From the NCBI GenBank assembly GCA_023229985.1, contig JALNYF010000003.1, positions 1 through 64,000 of the forward strand: a DNA stretch of 64,000 bases. Reading direction: 5' to 3'. This document shows, in pieces, positions 17,479 through 27,868 of this stretch (position 1 is its first letter; each line of letters begins with the position of its first letter). This stretch comes from Bacteroidales bacterium (GTDB lineage Bacteria > Bacteroidota > Bacteroidia > Bacteroidales > WCHB1-69). The translations under genes and the position numbers were made by a program. The notes under the pieces were generated by a model. It was not told where the DNA came from. It saw nothing but the letters and a program-made list of their open reading frames with translations, and did no database searches.

Positions 17479-18218
17479 CAACTTTCGGGATAATCGGATC
17501 ACCCCTTCAGCAGAGCTTCTCACCCCTCTTTTTTCAAAATAAATTTAAAAAAGAACACCTCGATGACTATAACTACCAACTGTTCCCGCTGAATACCATT
17601 AACGATTTCCCCGCTCTTATTGCGCAACACCGCGATTTGGCAGGACTGAATGTCACCATTCCCTTTAAACAATCGATTATCTCTTTTTTAGACAACATTG
17701 ACCCGACAGCAGAGGCTATTGGCGCAGTGAATGTTGTCAAAATTATGAGAAACGGTGATACAATCACCACTTTCGGTTACAATAGCGATTGCATCGGATT
17801 CGAAAAAGCACTGCTATCCTTTATGCCCGTTCTGCCACCGCAAGCGTTGATTTTGGGTAGCGGAGGCGCAGCACAAGCCGTGGCCTTCACCTTCAAAAAA
17901 TTAAACGTTTCTTTTCAATTTGTATCCAGAAAAAATAATTCTAATTATCTTTCATACAATAGCTTAACAAAAGAAATCATTCACAATTATCCCCTAATTG
18001 TGAACACCACCCCGCTGGGAATGTTTCCGCATATCTCGGAATGTCCCGCCATTCCATACTCCTTTTTATCTCCGAACCACTATTTGTTTGATTTAATCTA
18101 TCATCCTAATTGTACTTTATTTATGGAAAACGGGAAGAAATATGGTGCCCAAACTTGCAACGGATTAGAAATATTACGAGAACAAGCCGAAGAGAGTTGG
18201 CGCATTTGGCAGAGCTAA
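17475..18218 (+). CDS. aroE: Shikimate dehydrogenase
   Basis: A 247-residue NADP-dependent shikimate dehydrogenase of the aromatic amino acid pathway. Shikimate-binding motifs are IGSPLQQSFSP (7-17) and NVTIPFK (55-61, with the catalytic lysine). The nucleotide-binding GSGGAAQAV is near 127-135, and NTTPLGM and GLEILREQAE close the fold. It is slightly shorter than E. coli AroE, which is common in this phylum. Its ATG overlaps the DedA stop (ATGA at 17475). No other aro gene is in the window. Confidence 0.95.
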   Translation: MTTFGIIGSPLQQSFSPLFFQNKFKKEHLDDYNYQLFPLNTINDFPALIAQHRDLAGLNVTIPFKQSIISFLDNIDPTAEAIGAVNVVKIMRNGDTITTFGYNSDCIGFEKALLSFMPVLPPQALILGSGGAAQAVAFTFKKLNVSFQFVSRKNNSNYLSYNSLTKEIIHNYPLIVNTTPLGMFPHISECPAIPYSFLSPNHYLFDLIYHPNCTLFMENGKKYGAQTCNGLEILREQAEESWRIWQS

Positions 18219-18265
18219 AAATGCAAAATCAAGACATTTTTTTTCGCCCAAACCATTTTTTATCG

Positions 18266-18273
18266 TAAATTTG
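18266..18273 (+). promoter_or_regulatory. Promoter -7 box for ribE
   Basis: TAAATTTG followed by CCGC, a TAnnTTTG match, 23 bases before the riboflavin synthase start. Confidence 0.55.
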
Positions 18274-18296
18274 CCGCAATTTTTAATACCACCATT

Positions 18297-18908
18297 ATGT
18301 TTACAGGAATCGTAGAAAAAACAGGAAAAATTGTTAGAATTGAGAAAGAAAACAGTAACTACCATTTTACCATTGAAGTAGATTTTGCCGATGAACTTAA
18401 AATTGACCAAAGTATGGCTCACGACGGCTGCTGCTTGACCATCATTAAAATTGACCCGAAACTTAAACAATATGTCGTTACGGCAATGGACGAAACAATG
18501 TTGAAAACCAACCTCAGAAATTGGAAAGTGGGCTATGAAGTGAACTTGGAACGCAGCATGAAATTGGACGGACGCTTCGACGGACACATTGTTCAAGGTC
18601 ACGTGGACCAAACCGCAACCTGCGAAAAAGTAATAGATGACAACGGAAGCTGGCGTTACTACTTCAATTATGAACCGATGCAAAACAATATCACCGTTCC
18701 GAAAGGTTCTATTTCCGTCAATGGCGTGAGTCTGACAGTAGTAGATTCCGAAATCGGACATTTTTCGGTAGCCATTATTCCTTACACACAAAAAGTTACA
18801 AATTTCCACAACTTTGCAATAGGAACCATCGTGAATATCGAATTTGATGTCTTCGGGAAATACGTGCAACGACTTTTGGAGCAATACGGCTACATGAATA
18901 AACAATAA
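18297..18908 (+). CDS. ribE: Riboflavin synthase, alpha subunit
   Basis: A 203-residue enzyme that makes riboflavin from two 6,7-dimethyl-8-ribityllumazine molecules. It begins MFTGIVEKTG, the hallmark start of the family, and holds two lumazine-binding halves. The first has the DGCCLTI motif and the second has GSISVNGVSLTV, with GHVDQTA between them. It has its own -7 box and is followed three bases later by the ROK kinase gene. No FMN riboswitch-like structure is evident in the short leader. Confidence 0.96.
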   Translation: MFTGIVEKTGKIVRIEKENSNYHFTIEVDFADELKIDQSMAHDGCCLTIIKIDPKLKQYVVTAMDETMLKTNLRNWKVGYEVNLERSMKLDGRFDGHIVQGHVDQTATCEKVIDDNGSWRYYFNYEPMQNNITVPKGSISVNGVSLTVVDSEIGHFSVAIIPYTQKVTNFHNFAIGTIVNIEFDVFGKYVQRLLEQYGYMNKQ

Positions 18909-18911
18909 ATT

Positions 18912-19856
18912 ATGAAATCAGGATTTGCCATTGGCATAGATATTGGCGGGACCAATACCGATATGGGCATTGTAAACCCTAACGGAGAGTGCATCAAAAG
19001 AATGAATATCCCGACACAATCGTTCACTAAGGTAGAGGATTACGCTGACGAGATAGCGAATGTCATTCGTAAAATGCTATTATCTAATAATATAACAAAT
19101 ATTGATGGCATTGGCATTGGAGCTCCTAACGGGAATTATTTTTCGGGAACCATTGACTATGCACCCAATCTTCCATTTAAAGGGAAGATTTTCCTTAAGC
19201 AACTTATCAACGAGAGATTGCAAACAAAGGTGGTTTTGACCAACGATGCCAATGCAGCCGCTTATGGAGAAAAGATTTACGGAAATGCCAAAAACATGAA
19301 TGATTTTATCATTATCACCATGGGAACGGGCATCGGAAGCGGTATTTTCGTGGATGGGAAATTAGTATATGGGCACGACGGATTTGCCGGAGAACTGGGA
19401 CATTGTATTCTTTTTCCCGATGGAAGAAAATGCAGTTGTGGACGCAAAGGTTGTTTGGAACAATACGCCGCTGCACGCGGTATTCAACAGACATACATAG
19501 AGTTACGAAACAACAATGAAGATAAAGGTCTTTTGGCAGATATCGAGAACCCCAGCTGTCAAGAATTGTCAAAAGCCGCCAATGAGGGCGACCCACTTGC
19601 CATTCAAACGTGGGCTTATACAGGCTATTTATTAGGTATTGCCCTCTCCAATGCAGTTGCTTTTTCCTCACCGGAAGCCATTTTCCTGATGGGCGGTCCT
19701 ATGAAAGCCGGAAAATGGCTCTTAGACCCGCTTCGTCAATCTTTTGAAGAACATCTTTTACCCATTTATCAAAATAAAATTACCATTGCGACTTCGCAAC
19801 TGAAAGAAAATGATGTCGCCATTTTGGGCGCAGCTGCCTTGGTTTACGAAAAGTAA
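18912..19856 (+). CDS. ROK family sugar kinase
   Basis: A 314-residue ROK protein, probably a glucokinase or N-acylhexosamine kinase that phosphorylates a sugar with ATP. The N-terminal phosphate loop is GIDIGGTNTDMG (8-19). NDANAAAYGE (about 117-126) carries the catalytic aspartate, and GTGIGSGI follows. A zinc site is made by the histidine in GELGHC and the CSCGRKGCLEQ cysteines. There is no N-terminal DNA-binding helix-turn-helix, so it is a kinase rather than a NagC-type repressor. It sits between ribE and dgt; the exact sugar cannot be told. Confidence 0.9.
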   Translation: MKSGFAIGIDIGGTNTDMGIVNPNGECIKRMNIPTQSFTKVEDYADEIANVIRKMLLSNNITNIDGIGIGAPNGNYFSGTIDYAPNLPFKGKIFLKQLINERLQTKVVLTNDANAAAYGEKIYGNAKNMNDFIIITMGTGIGSGIFVDGKLVYGHDGFAGELGHCILFPDGRKCSCGRKGCLEQYAAARGIQQTYIELRNNNEDKGLLADIENPSCQELSKAANEGDPLAIQTWAYTGYLLGIALSNAVAFSSPEAIFLMGGPMKAGKWLLDPLRQSFEEHLLPIYQNKITIATSQLKENDVAILGAAALVYEK

Positions 19857-19860
19857 TAAA

Positions 19861-21186
19861 ATGAATTGGAAACAACTTTTAACGGAAAACAGGATTCGCG
19901 AATCAAAGCGACAACAAGATGCACGCAGTGCCTTTGAAAGCGACTTCGGAAGAATTGTCTTCAGTCCGGCAATGCGAAGAATGCACGACAAAACACAGGT
20001 CTTTCCCTTAACCCACGATGACAACATTCACTCCCGCCTGACACACTCCATGGAAGTAATGGCTTTAGGGTATTCCTTTAGCATTCTTTTCTGTGAAAGT
20101 GAAATTTTCCAGCTAAAAACGAATAAAACACAATACGAACTCTTTCGTGAGATTCCTATCATTTTAAAAAACAGCTGCCTGATTCATGACATCGGAAATC
20201 CACCTTTCGGGCACTTTGGGGAAACCGTCATCCAAGATTTTTTTACAAATTTTTTCAAAAAAGAAAATCCTCAACTTCATCTCTCGAACGATGAACAACG
20301 GGAATTTATTCACTTCGACGGAAACGCACAAGGACTTCGTGTTTTAACCAAACTCGAATACATAGATGATTGCTTTGGGCTGAATCTCACTTGTCCTACT
20401 TTAGCATCTTGCATCAAATATCCTAATTATCAAGAAATTGACAAATCACGAATAGAGACCAAAAAAATCGGGGTCTATCAATCCGAGAAAAAATATTTGG
20501 AAAACATCGCCCAAAACTGCGGACTAATCATTGATGGACGAATTGTCAGACACCCGCTCTGCTACTTGGTAGAAGCCGCCGATTCCATCTGTTATCTGAC
20601 CATGGATTTAGATGACGGCTATAACAAAGGTTTGTACACTTTAGATGAACTGCATTCCTGCATCGGCAAAGACATTCCCATCATCAACAACATCATGACA
20701 AGTGTTGAGACCAATACTGCCAAAATTGCCAAAATCCGCAACGCGCTCATCACAGAATTGGTCAATATCGCTTTTCAAAACTTTGAAAATAATATTGAGC
20801 AAATTGAAAACGGGACTTTTAATCAAGAACTAATATTTTTCAATTCTCTCTTAGCCCACCATTTACAAAAATTCTGCATTGAAAAAATCTTCTCTATCGA
20901 AGAAATCTATTCTTTAGAACTCATCGGGCATTCGGTCATAACGGGACTATTGGATTTTTACATGGATTGTCTTTTTTTCAGAAGTCCGGAATACCGCAAA
21001 AGAGCCATCAAGTTAATACCTGAAAGCATTATCAATCTTGCCATAAAGGAAAATGCGCCCCACGCACAATCCTTCAACGACTTAACAGATTATTACAAAT
21101 TACGTATTTTGGTAGATTATATTTCCGGTATGACCGACAAATATGCGCTTCGTCACTTCCAAGATATCAGCGGACAGAGACGATAA
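19861..21186 (+). CDS. dgt: Deoxyguanosinetriphosphate triphosphohydrolase (dGTPase)
   Basis: An HD-domain enzyme that cleaves dGTP or other dNTPs to the nucleoside and triphosphate. The start at 19861 gives 441 residues (MNWKQLLTENRIRESKRQQD); the upstream frame lies inside the ROK gene. The metal-binding histidine and HD pair are in SRLTHSMEV (about 58-66) and CLIHDIGNPPFGHFGE (about 105-120). FDGNAQGLRVLTKLE is typical of dGTPases. It begins four bases after the ROK gene and runs to within 19 bases of the convergent mpl gene. Confidence 0.95.
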   Translation: MNWKQLLTENRIRESKRQQDARSAFESDFGRIVFSPAMRRMHDKTQVFPLTHDDNIHSRLTHSMEVMALGYSFSILFCESEIFQLKTNKTQYELFREIPIILKNSCLIHDIGNPPFGHFGETVIQDFFTNFFKKENPQLHLSNDEQREFIHFDGNAQGLRVLTKLEYIDDCFGLNLTCPTLASCIKYPNYQEIDKSRIETKKIGVYQSEKKYLENIAQNCGLIIDGRIVRHPLCYLVEAADSICYLTMDLDDGYNKGLYTLDELHSCIGKDIPIINNIMTSVETNTAKIAKIRNALITELVNIAFQNFENNIEQIENGTFNQELIFFNSLLAHHLQKFCIEKIFSIEEIYSLELIGHSVITGLLDFYMDCLFFRSPEYRKRAIKLIPESIINLAIKENAPHAQSFNDLTDYYKLRILVDYISGMTDKYALRHFQDISGQRR

Positions 21187-21205
21187 TCATTGCGATCCGT
21201 TTTTC

Positions 21206-22561
21206 CTATTGTTTCTCAACCAAAACAGTTGCAAAATCTTCCAAATTGATACCGCCAAAATCGCCGGAACTCATCAGCAAAAAAACAGATTTTTGATGTT
21301 TTATTTCCAATAATCGGGTTTTTAATAATTCCGAATCATTAAAGATTTCCAAATCGCGGCGAGCAAAAGAGTTATATACCATTTCTTCCGTAATTGGAGG
21401 TAATTTCTTATGTTCCACTGCTTTGTGCTCAAAGAAAATCATGGCAGTATCGGCGTCATCCATCACATTCCGATACTCTTTCAGGAATGTTTCGGAAAGA
21501 CTGCTGAAAGTATGCAGCTCCATACAAGCAATTAAATGATAATCGGGATACTGTTCGCGGACTGCCTGAATGGTTGCTTTCAACTTGGAAGGGGAATGTG
21601 CAAAATCCTTATAGACAACAGTTTCCTTACTTTTTCCAATCAACTCCAGCCGTTTTGATGCGCCTTTAAAAGACTGAATGGCGGCATAAAATTGTTCATC
21701 GGTAACGCCAATTGCGTGGCACGCAAAACGAGCAGCGTTCAAATTTGCCAGATTATGTTTACCAAAAATCTGAAGAGGAATTTCACCCGTTTCCGTTTTA
21801 AGATATGTGATTCCCGCGCGAATAACGTAGGGGTGAACAGTATAAGCAATCTTGAACGGAGTGTCAATCTTCTCACTCATTATTTTCAAAACAGGATCAT
21901 CTGCACAATAAATATAGGTGTCGTCAATCATTTCGGCAAATATCCTAAATTGGTCAATGTAAATATCAAAGGTCGGAAAGACATTGATGTGGTCCCACGC
22001 TATCCCGCTAATAATTCCCACATTAGGTTTGTAAAGGTGAAATTTTGATCTTCGGTCAATCGGCGAGGTTAAGTATTCGTCGCCTTCCATTATCATCAAT
22101 TGGGCACTCTCCGACAATTTCACCATCACCTCAAAACCAGCCAATTGTGCTCCTACCATATAATCGCACTCCACATGATTAAATTGCAAAACGTGAATAA
22201 TCATCGCGGTAATGGTTGTTTTGCCGTGACTTCCGCCCACAACGACCCGCGTTTTATTCTTGCTTTGCTCATATAAAAATTCGGGATAGGAGTATATTGT
22301 CAAACCTAATTCCTTAGCTCTCAGCAATTCCGGATTATCAATACGCGCGTGCATTCCTAAAATCACAGCGTCTAAGTCGGGGGTAATTTTGTCCGGATTC
22401 CAACCAATGGCTGCAGGAAGTAATCCATATTTTTCTAATCTCCCTTTAGCCGGATTAAAAATTTCGTCATCAGAACCGGTAATTCTATACCCTTTTAAAT
22501 GTAAGGCTATTGCCAAATTATGCATGGCACTTCCACCAATGGCAATAAAATGAATTTTCAT
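21206..22561 (-). CDS. mpl: UDP-N-acetylmuramate:tripeptide ligase Mpl
   Basis: A 451-residue Mur ligase-family enzyme that joins recycled L-Ala-gamma-D-Glu-meso-DAP to UDP-MurNAc. The start MKIHFIAIGGSAMHNLA has the Mpl-type GGSAM motif, and the ATP loop GGSHGKTTITAM is near 108. EGDEYLTSP and DFAHSPSKLKATI are further Mur family blocks. It implies meso-DAP peptidoglycan and wall recycling. It is downstream of dut by 17 bases on the same strand and converges on dgt. Confidence 0.95.
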   Translation of the reverse strand: MKIHFIAIGGSAMHNLAIALHLKGYRITGSDDEIFNPAKGRLEKYGLLPAAIGWNPDKITPDLDAVILGMHARIDNPELLRAKELGLTIYSYPEFLYEQSKNKTRVVVGGSHGKTTITAMIIHVLQFNHVECDYMVGAQLAGFEVMVKLSESAQLMIMEGDEYLTSPIDRRSKFHLYKPNVGIISGIAWDHINVFPTFDIYIDQFRIFAEMIDDTYIYCADDPVLKIMSEKIDTPFKIAYTVHPYVIRAGITYLKTETGEIPLQIFGKHNLANLNAARFACHAIGVTDEQFYAAIQSFKGASKRLELIGKSKETVVYKDFAHSPSKLKATIQAVREQYPDYHLIACMELHTFSSLSETFLKEYRNVMDDADTAMIFFEHKAVEHKKLPPITEEMVYNSFARRDLEIFNDSELLKTRLLEIKHQKSVFLLMSSGDFGGINLEDFATVLVEKQ

Positions 22562-22578
22562 ATATAATTATCAATTAG

Positions 22579-23013
22579 TTATTTAATTCCACTGCTTCCA
22601 AATCCCCCACTACTTCTGTCGGTCTCCGACAACGTCTGCACCAATTCCCACTCCACCGTTTCGTGTTTAGCAATCACCATTTGCGCAATTCTCTCTCCAT
22701 GCTCAATTTTAAAAGAGACATTCGACAAATTAACAAGGAGAATTTTGATTTCTCCACGATAATCTGCATCAATGGTACCCGGCGAATTAAGCACGGTAAT
22801 TCCATTTTTCATTGCTAAGCCGCTGCGGGGACGTATTTGCGCTTCGTAGCCTAACGGAAGTTCAATAAAAAGACCTGTAGGCACTAACGCACGCTCCAGC
22901 GGTTGAAGAACGATCAGAGCGTCTAAATTGGCACGCAAATCTACTCCTGCCGCTCCTTGAGTCGCATACTGCGGCAATTGATTGTTTGATTGATTAACGA
23001 TTTTACACTTCAT
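22579..23013 (-). CDS. dut: dUTP diphosphatase
   Basis: A 144-residue trimeric dUTPase that turns dUTP into dUMP and keeps uracil out of DNA. All the usual motifs are seen: [30 protein letters not shown] (with the catalytic aspartate), GERIAQMVI and the C-terminal SSGGFGSSG that closes over the active site. It is the first gene of a short dut-mpl operon. No clear promoter box was found upstream. Confidence 0.97.
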   Translation of the reverse strand: MKCKIVNQSNNQLPQYATQGAAGVDLRANLDALIVLQPLERALVPTGLFIELPLGYEAQIRPRSGLAMKNGITVLNSPGTIDADYRGEIKILLVNLSNVSFKIEHGERIAQMVIAKHETVEWELVQTLSETDRSSGGFGSSGIK

Positions 23014-23189
23014 AATTTCAATATATCTACGTAATAATAGTACTATTTGCTGAAAATCTCAATAAAATCAGTCAAACCGTAAGGTATTTTTTTACTGACA
23101 TGATAAAAAGTTTGCAACAACGATACGATTTTTTAATTGAATGACAGAATAAATATTTCAGAGTTATGAAAAAAAACAAATAATCGGAA

Positions 23190-23933
23190 TCAATTTGAAC
23201 CGACGGACTCTTTCAGATATTTTCGTGAGAAAACATTATATTTCAAGATACAGTACAATGCTCTGAAACCATCTTTCCAACCTATTTTTTTCCCTTCTTT
23301 GTATGTTCTTCCATAATAAGAAATTCCGACTTCATAAATTCTAATATGTTCAAAACGAGCAATTTTAGCAGTTACCTCGGGTTCAAATCCAAATCTGTTT
23401 TCCTTAAATAAAATGCGTTTAACAATGTCTGCGCGAAAAAGTTTGTAACATGTTTCCATGTCGGTGAGATTTAAGTTGGTAAACATATTGGAAATGAATG
23501 TCAGAAATTGATTTCCGATAGAGTGCCAGAAAAAGAGAATCCGATGTGGATTACCACCTAAAAATCGAGAGCCATAAACAACATCAGCGAAGCCACGTAC
23601 AATAGGTACCAATAAAAGGTTGTATTCATTCGGGTCATATTCAAGATCAGCATCTTGAATAATAATATAATTGCCGGTAGCGACCTCAATACCCCGATGC
23701 AGGGCTGCTCCTTTCCCCTGATTATAAGGCTGCTCAACCAATTTAATATTCACATTAGTATGAAGTGTGATATATTGTACCACAATGGAGGAGGTCTCAT
23801 CTTTGGAACAATCATTGACAACAATAATTTCTTTTTCAAAATTGTTGATCAATTCAACTGCTAATACAGCATCTAAAATCTGTTGTATGGTTTGCGCCTC
23901 ATTGTAGGCCGGAATAATAATCGAAAGTACCAT
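23190..23933 (-). CDS. Glycosyltransferase family 2, dolichol-phosphate mannose synthase-like
   Basis: A 247-residue GT2 enzyme starting [16 protein letters not shown] at 23933; the longer frame from 24008 starts upstream of the -7 box. The nucleotide-sugar site has [19 protein letters not shown] gives the DxD-type metal motif, and GSRFLGG is the DPM1-like loop. It has no long C-terminal membrane region, so it is a soluble or peripheral polyprenyl-phosphate sugar transferase. In this phylum such genes supply lipid-linked sugars. It stands alone after the rpsJ terminator and has its own promoter box. Confidence 0.88.
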   Translation of the reverse strand: MVLSIIIPAYNEAQTIQQILDAVLAVELINNFEKEIIVVNDCSKDETSSIVVQYITLHTNVNIKLVEQPYNQGKGAALHRGIEVATGNYIIIQDADLEYDPNEYNLLLVPIVRGFADVVYGSRFLGGNPHRILFFWHSIGNQFLTFISNMFTNLNLTDMETCYKLFRADIVKRILFKENRFGFEPEVTAKIARFEHIRIYEVGISYYGRTYKEGKKIGWKDGFRALYCILKYNVFSRKYLKESVGSN

Positions 23934-24194
23934 TATTTTTATCTCTATTAAGTGGCAAAAATACAAAAAATAATTTCTGTTACAACACCTTGTTTTGTTT
24001 ATTTTCAAACAATGCTTTTTAACTGCTCAAGCGTGTTTGATTAAAAAAAATGTCACTTACGCTTAAAATCTGCTTATTTATTCCAAATAAACATACCTAT
24101 CATTATTTCTCACTATTACTGTCCGGTAAATGATAGAAAAACTTCGATAGGTTTAATAACCGATGTTAATCAATCAAACAGCTATTTATAAGCA
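23934..24194. other. Intergenic region between glycosyltransferase and rpsJ
   Basis: This AT-rich stretch holds the glycosyltransferase promoter box at its left end and the str-operon terminator just beyond its right end. The 13-mer CTGTCCGGTAAAT at 24119-24131 repeats the one at 4523-4535 and may be the end of a lost mobile element. No gene is seen. Confidence 0.4.
23956..23963 (-). promoter_or_regulatory. Promoter -7 box for the glycosyltransferase
   Basis: The minus strand reads TATTTTTG then CCAC, 22 bases before the chosen start codon. It supports that start. Confidence 0.55.
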
Positions 24195-24230
24195 ATAAAA
24201 AGCCTTACCACCTCAAAAGAAGTAGTAAGG
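24195..24230 (-). terminator. Rho-independent terminator of the rpsL-rpsJ operon
   Basis: On the minus strand CCTTACTAC pairs with GTGGTAAGG (nine pairs, one G-U wobble) around a loop of about ten bases, and CTTTTTATT follows. It starts 29 bases after the rpsJ stop and closes the operon. Confidence 0.8.
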
Positions 24231-24259
24231 TTTAATTGAACACAGCAAAAGGCAAATAC

Positions 24260-24574
24260 TTAAGCTTTGATTTCTACATCTACACCACTGGGCAATTCCA
24301 AACGCATCAAAGCGTCAATGGTTTTAGAAGTAGTACCGTAAATATCCAATAATCTTTTGTAAGTAGAGAGTTCAAATTGCTCTCTAGATTTTTTATTTAC
24401 AAAAGTAGAACGGTTTACCGTAAAGATTTTTTTATGGGTTGGAAGTGGAATAGGTCCTACCAAAACCACTTTGCTGTCTTTAACGGCATTGACGGTTTTC
24501 ACGATTTTCTCAGCTGATTTGTCAACCAAATTGTGGTCAAACGATTTTAATTTAATTCTAATTCTTTCGCTCAC
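24260..24574 (-). CDS. rpsJ: 30S ribosomal protein S10
   Basis: A 104-residue S10 of the small ribosomal subunit. Family blocks are [29 protein letters not shown] and [12 protein letters not shown]. The start codon is GTG (24572-24574), giving MSERIRIKL; no ATG is available nearby. It is last in the rpsL-rpsG-fusA-rpsJ operon. In most Bacteroidales rplC follows directly; here a terminator does. Confidence 0.97.
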   Translation of the reverse strand: MSERIRIKLKSFDHNLVDKSAEKIVKTVNAVKDSKVVLVGPIPLPTHKKIFTVNRSTFVNKKSREQFELSTYKRLLDIYGTTSKTIDALMRLELPSGVDVEIKA

Positions 24575-24618
24575 TGTTTTTTAGTTTTAATTTATCGAAT
24601 AATTATGTTTAATTTCTT

Positions 24619-26718
24619 TTATAAAAGGGCATATCTCCCTACGTTTAATATATATTCTTGAATGTCTGCCGGAACTTCTGCATATTTCAGAAACTCCATA
24701 GAGTAAGTAGCTCTTCCTGAGGTAATTGAGCGTAAATTAGTTACATAACCAAACATTTCAGCAAGGGGCACTTGCGCCTTGATAATTTGGAAACCAATTT
24801 TAGCATCAATTTGTTCAAGCACAGCTCTTTTTCTGTTCAAATCGCTCGTTACGTTTCCAATATACTCATCCGGCGTAACGATTTCAATTTTCATAATAGG
24901 TTCCAAAATAATGGATTTCACTTTACGAGAAGCCTCACGAAAACCAATTTTGGCACAAATTTCAAAAGATAAAGCATCGGAATCTACACTGTGAAAACTA
25001 CCATCTTTGAGAGTAACCTTCAAATTCTCAAGTGGAAATCCGGCTAAAACACCGTTTAACATAGCAATTTTGAACCCTTTTTCCACTGCGGGGACAAATT
25101 CTTTCGGAAGGTTGCCGCCCTTCACTTCACTGACAAATTGCAAACCGCGTTGGCTCAATGGGAGTGGCTCCATCTCGAAATCTATTTCAGCGAATGAACC
25201 CTTACCACCGGTCTGTTTTTTGTAAGTTTCGTGATGCGTAATTGACTCTCTAATAGCTTCTTTGTATGCAACACGGGGTTTCCCATGATTGCACGCCACA
25301 TTAAACTCACGTTTAAGTCTGTCTAACAAAATATCCAAATGCAACTCACCCATTCCGTTAATGACGGTTTGACCGGAATCGGGATCCACTTTAACGGTAA
25401 AAGTAGGATCTTCTTCTGCCAAACGCGCCAAGGCGTTCATCAGTTTGTCGTCGTCGTCTTTGGTTTTCGGTTCAATGGCAACATGGATAACGGGGTCTGG
25501 AAAATTGATATTTTCGAGCAGAATCGGATGTTTTTCTTCTGTCAGGCTGTCTCCGGTATGGATTTCTTTCATACCGACCAAGGCCACAATATTTCCCGCG
25601 GAAACACTTTCCAAGAGTTGTTGTTTATTGGAGTGCATTTGCAGGATTTTAGCCACGCGCTCCCGTTTTTCGGTATTGGCATTCCAAACCACGTCCCCTG
25701 ATTTCAGTTCGCCGGAATAGACTTTAATAAAAGTCAGTTTCCCAACATACGGGTCAGTAGCAATTTTGAAAGCCAAAGCGGAGAAAGGAGCCTGTACATC
25801 GCAATTTCGGGTTTCTTCTTTTTCGGTTTTAGGGTTAATACCTTGAATGGCAGGCATGTCTTGCGGAGATGGCAAATACATGACTACGGCATCAATTAAT
25901 TTTTGTACCCCTTTATTTTTAAAAGATGAACCGCATAAAACGGGGTTAATTTGTCGATTGATGGTAGCGTTGCGAATAATTCGTATCAGTTCTTCGGCAG
26001 TAATGCTATCGGGATCCTCGAAATATTTCTCCATCAGGGAATCGTCGAAGCCTGCCAATGTTTCGATTAATTTTGTTCGATACTCGGCAGCATCTTGTTC
26101 CATATCTTCGGGAATGTCATAGACTTCAAACGTCGCACCTTTATCTTCTTCGTTCCAGATATAGGATTTCATTTCGATAAGGTCCACAATTCCTGCGAAT
26201 GAATCTTCGGCACCGATAGGCAGGGAAAGGACGACGGGATTTGCATCTAACTTCTCACGCAGTTGGTCAACCACGGAGAAGAAGTTAGCACCTTGTCTGT
26301 CCATTTTATTGACATAGCAGATACGAGCAACGTTATACCTATTAGCTTGCCGCCAAACGGTTTCGGATTGAGGTTGAACGCCACCCACCGCACAAAAGAG
26401 TGCAACGGCACCGTCCAAAATCCGCAAAGAACGTTCTACTTCAACCGTAAAATCAACGTGTCCGGGGGTATCAATGATATTAATCTTGAACTCCTCGGAC
26501 TTGTATTTCCACAGTACGGTAGTGGCGGCGCTGGTGATGGTGATACCGCGTTCTTGCTCCTGCACCATCCAATCCATGGTTGCGGTACCTTCATCAACCT
26601 CGCCTATTTTGTAATTTTTTCCGGTATAAAAAAGGATTCTTTCGGTAGTGGTTGTCTTACCGGCATCAATGTGAGCCATAATACCGATATTTCTTATATT
26701 CGACAACTTATCCGACAT
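24619..26718 (-). CDS. fusA: Elongation factor G
   Basis: A 699-residue, full-length translocase EF-G. The GTPase motifs are [13 protein letters not shown] (G1), DTPGHVDF (G3) and NKMDRQGAN (G4). Domains II to V follow, including GMGELHLDI in domain III and [20 protein letters not shown] in domain V. It moves tRNAs and mRNA on the ribosome using GTP. It lies in its classical place between rpsG and rpsJ. It is the ordinary translational type, with no long insertion. Confidence 0.98.
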   Translation of the reverse strand: MSDKLSNIRNIGIMAHIDAGKTTTTERILFYTGKNYKIGEVDEGTATMDWMVQEQERGITITSAATTVLWKYKSEEFKINIIDTPGHVDFTVEVERSLRILDGAVALFCAVGGVQPQSETVWRQANRYNVARICYVNKMDRQGANFFSVVDQLREKLDANPVVLSLPIGAEDSFAGIVDLIEMKSYIWNEEDKGATFEVYDIPEDMEQDAAEYRTKLIETLAGFDDSLMEKYFEDPDSITAEELIRIIRNATINRQINPVLCGSSFKNKGVQKLIDAVVMYLPSPQDMPAIQGINPKTEKEETRNCDVQAPFSALAFKIATDPYVGKLTFIKVYSGELKSGDVVWNANTEKRERVAKILQMHSNKQQLLESVSAGNIVALVGMKEIHTGDSLTEEKHPILLENINFPDPVIHVAIEPKTKDDDDKLMNALARLAEEDPTFTVKVDPDSGQTVINGMGELHLDILLDRLKREFNVACNHGKPRVAYKEAIRESITHHETYKKQTGGKGSFAEIDFEMEPLPLSQRGLQFVSEVKGGNLPKEFVPAVEKGFKIAMLNGVLAGFPLENLKVTLKDGSFHSVDSDALSFEICAKIGFREASRKVKSIILEPIMKIEIVTPDEYIGNVTSDLNRKRAVLEQIDAKIGFQIIKAQVPLAEMFGYVTNLRSITSGRATYSMEFLKYAEVPADIQEYILNVGRYALL

Positions 26719-26754
26719 AAAACCCTTCTTTCCTTAACTTATTAAAAGCTAACA

Positions 26755-27222
26755 TTAAAATCTGAAATGAGAGAAAGCTTTATTGGCTTCAGCCATTCTG
26801 TGAGTATCTTCTTTACGTTTGAAAGCAGCACCTTCTTCTTTGTATGCAGCCATGATTTCGGCGGCTAATTTGGCAGCCATTGATTTTTCGTGGCGTTTGC
26901 GGGCAAAATTAATCAAGTTTTTCATGCCGACTGATTGTTTTCTTGCCGGACGCAATTCGGTTGGTATTTGGAAAGTGGCACCACCGATTCTTCTACTCTT
27001 TACTTCCAATGCAGGAGTAACGTTTGCCAAGGCTTGTTTCCAAACTTCAACTCCGTTTTCTTTCGTTTTTTCTTCTACAATGTCAATAGCATCATAAAAA
27101 ATCTCGAAAGCAGTTTGTTTTTTTCCCATTAACATGATGTTGTTGGCAAATTTGGTTACCATTACATCATTAAATTTAGGATCCGGGAGGATTATCCTAC
27201 TTTTTGGTTTTGATTTTCTCAT
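26755..27222 (-). CDS. rpsG: 30S ribosomal protein S7
   Basis: A 155-residue S7, the assembly initiator of the 30S head domain. It has [17 protein letters not shown] at its start, [13 protein letters not shown] in the middle and [19 protein letters not shown] at its end, all typical. It lies between rpsL and fusA in the standard str order. Confidence 0.98.
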   Translation of the reverse strand: MRKSKPKSRIILPDPKFNDVMVTKFANNIMLMGKKQTAFEIFYDAIDIVEEKTKENGVEVWKQALANVTPALEVKSRRIGGATFQIPTELRPARKQSVGMKNLINFARKRHEKSMAAKLAAEIMAAYKEEGAAFKRKEDTHRMAEANKAFSHFRF

Positions 27223-27299
27223 AGTTTTGTAACTTCAATATGATTATTTACTCTTGAGAACACCCATTTTGGTGCTCAATTTACATTAATTAATTCGGT

Positions 27300-27680
27300 T
27301 TATGCTTTTTTCTTGGGACGTTTTGCACCATATTTGGAGCGACCTTGCAATCTACCTTCAACGCCGGCAGAATCCAATGCGCCTCTTACAATGTGATATC
27401 TAACACCCGGTAAGTCTTTTACACGACCTCCACGTACCAAAACAATGGAGTGTTCCTGCAAATTGTGACCTTCGCCCGGAATGTAAGCATTCACTTCTTT
27501 TTGATTTTGTAAACGAACCCTCGCTACTTTTCGCATAGCTGAATTAGGTTTTTTGGGAGTGGTTGTATAAACTCTTAAACAAACTCCACGTTTTTGTGGA
27601 CATGCGTCCAACGCTCTTGACTTGCTTTGCGAAGTCAATTTCTTTCTTCCTTTTCTTACTAATTGTTGTATTGTCGGCAT
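27300..27680 (-). CDS. rpsL: 30S ribosomal protein S12
   Basis: A 126-residue S12 of the decoding centre. [30 protein letters not shown] (with the lysine targeted by streptomycin resistance) and [14 protein letters not shown] are the family blocks. The streptomycin-sensitive form KKPNSA appears intact. It is first in the str operon, behind a well-formed promoter at 27750-27757. Confidence 0.98.
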   Translation of the reverse strand: MPTIQQLVRKGRKKLTSQSKSRALDACPQKRGVCLRVYTTTPKKPNSAMRKVARVRLQNQKEVNAYIPGEGHNLQEHSIVLVRGGRVKDLPGVRYHIVRGALDSAGVEGRLQGRSKYGAKRPKKKA

Positions 27681-27749
27681 ACTATTAAATGATTAAATCT
27701 GTAATTTTCAATAATTTTCGATGATAAAGTTCTCAATTTTTTAAGGCTG

Positions 27750-27779
27750 CAAAAATACACTTTTTTTTCATACAGACAA
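27750..27779 (-). promoter_or_regulatory. Full -33/-7 promoter of the rpsL operon
   Basis: On the minus strand TTG, 19 bases, then TATTTTTG. Both elements and the 19-base spacing match the Bacteroidota consensus (TTTG-N19-TAnnTTTG). It is the best-formed promoter in the window and lies about 70 bases before rpsL. Confidence 0.75.
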
Positions 27780-27868
27780 TCATCATTTTAAAAAAAATAA
27801 AATAATTAATAGAAAGTACAAAAAAGGAGCTACAGAACCCTGAAATTGCAGGTAGTAGGCGCATCAAT

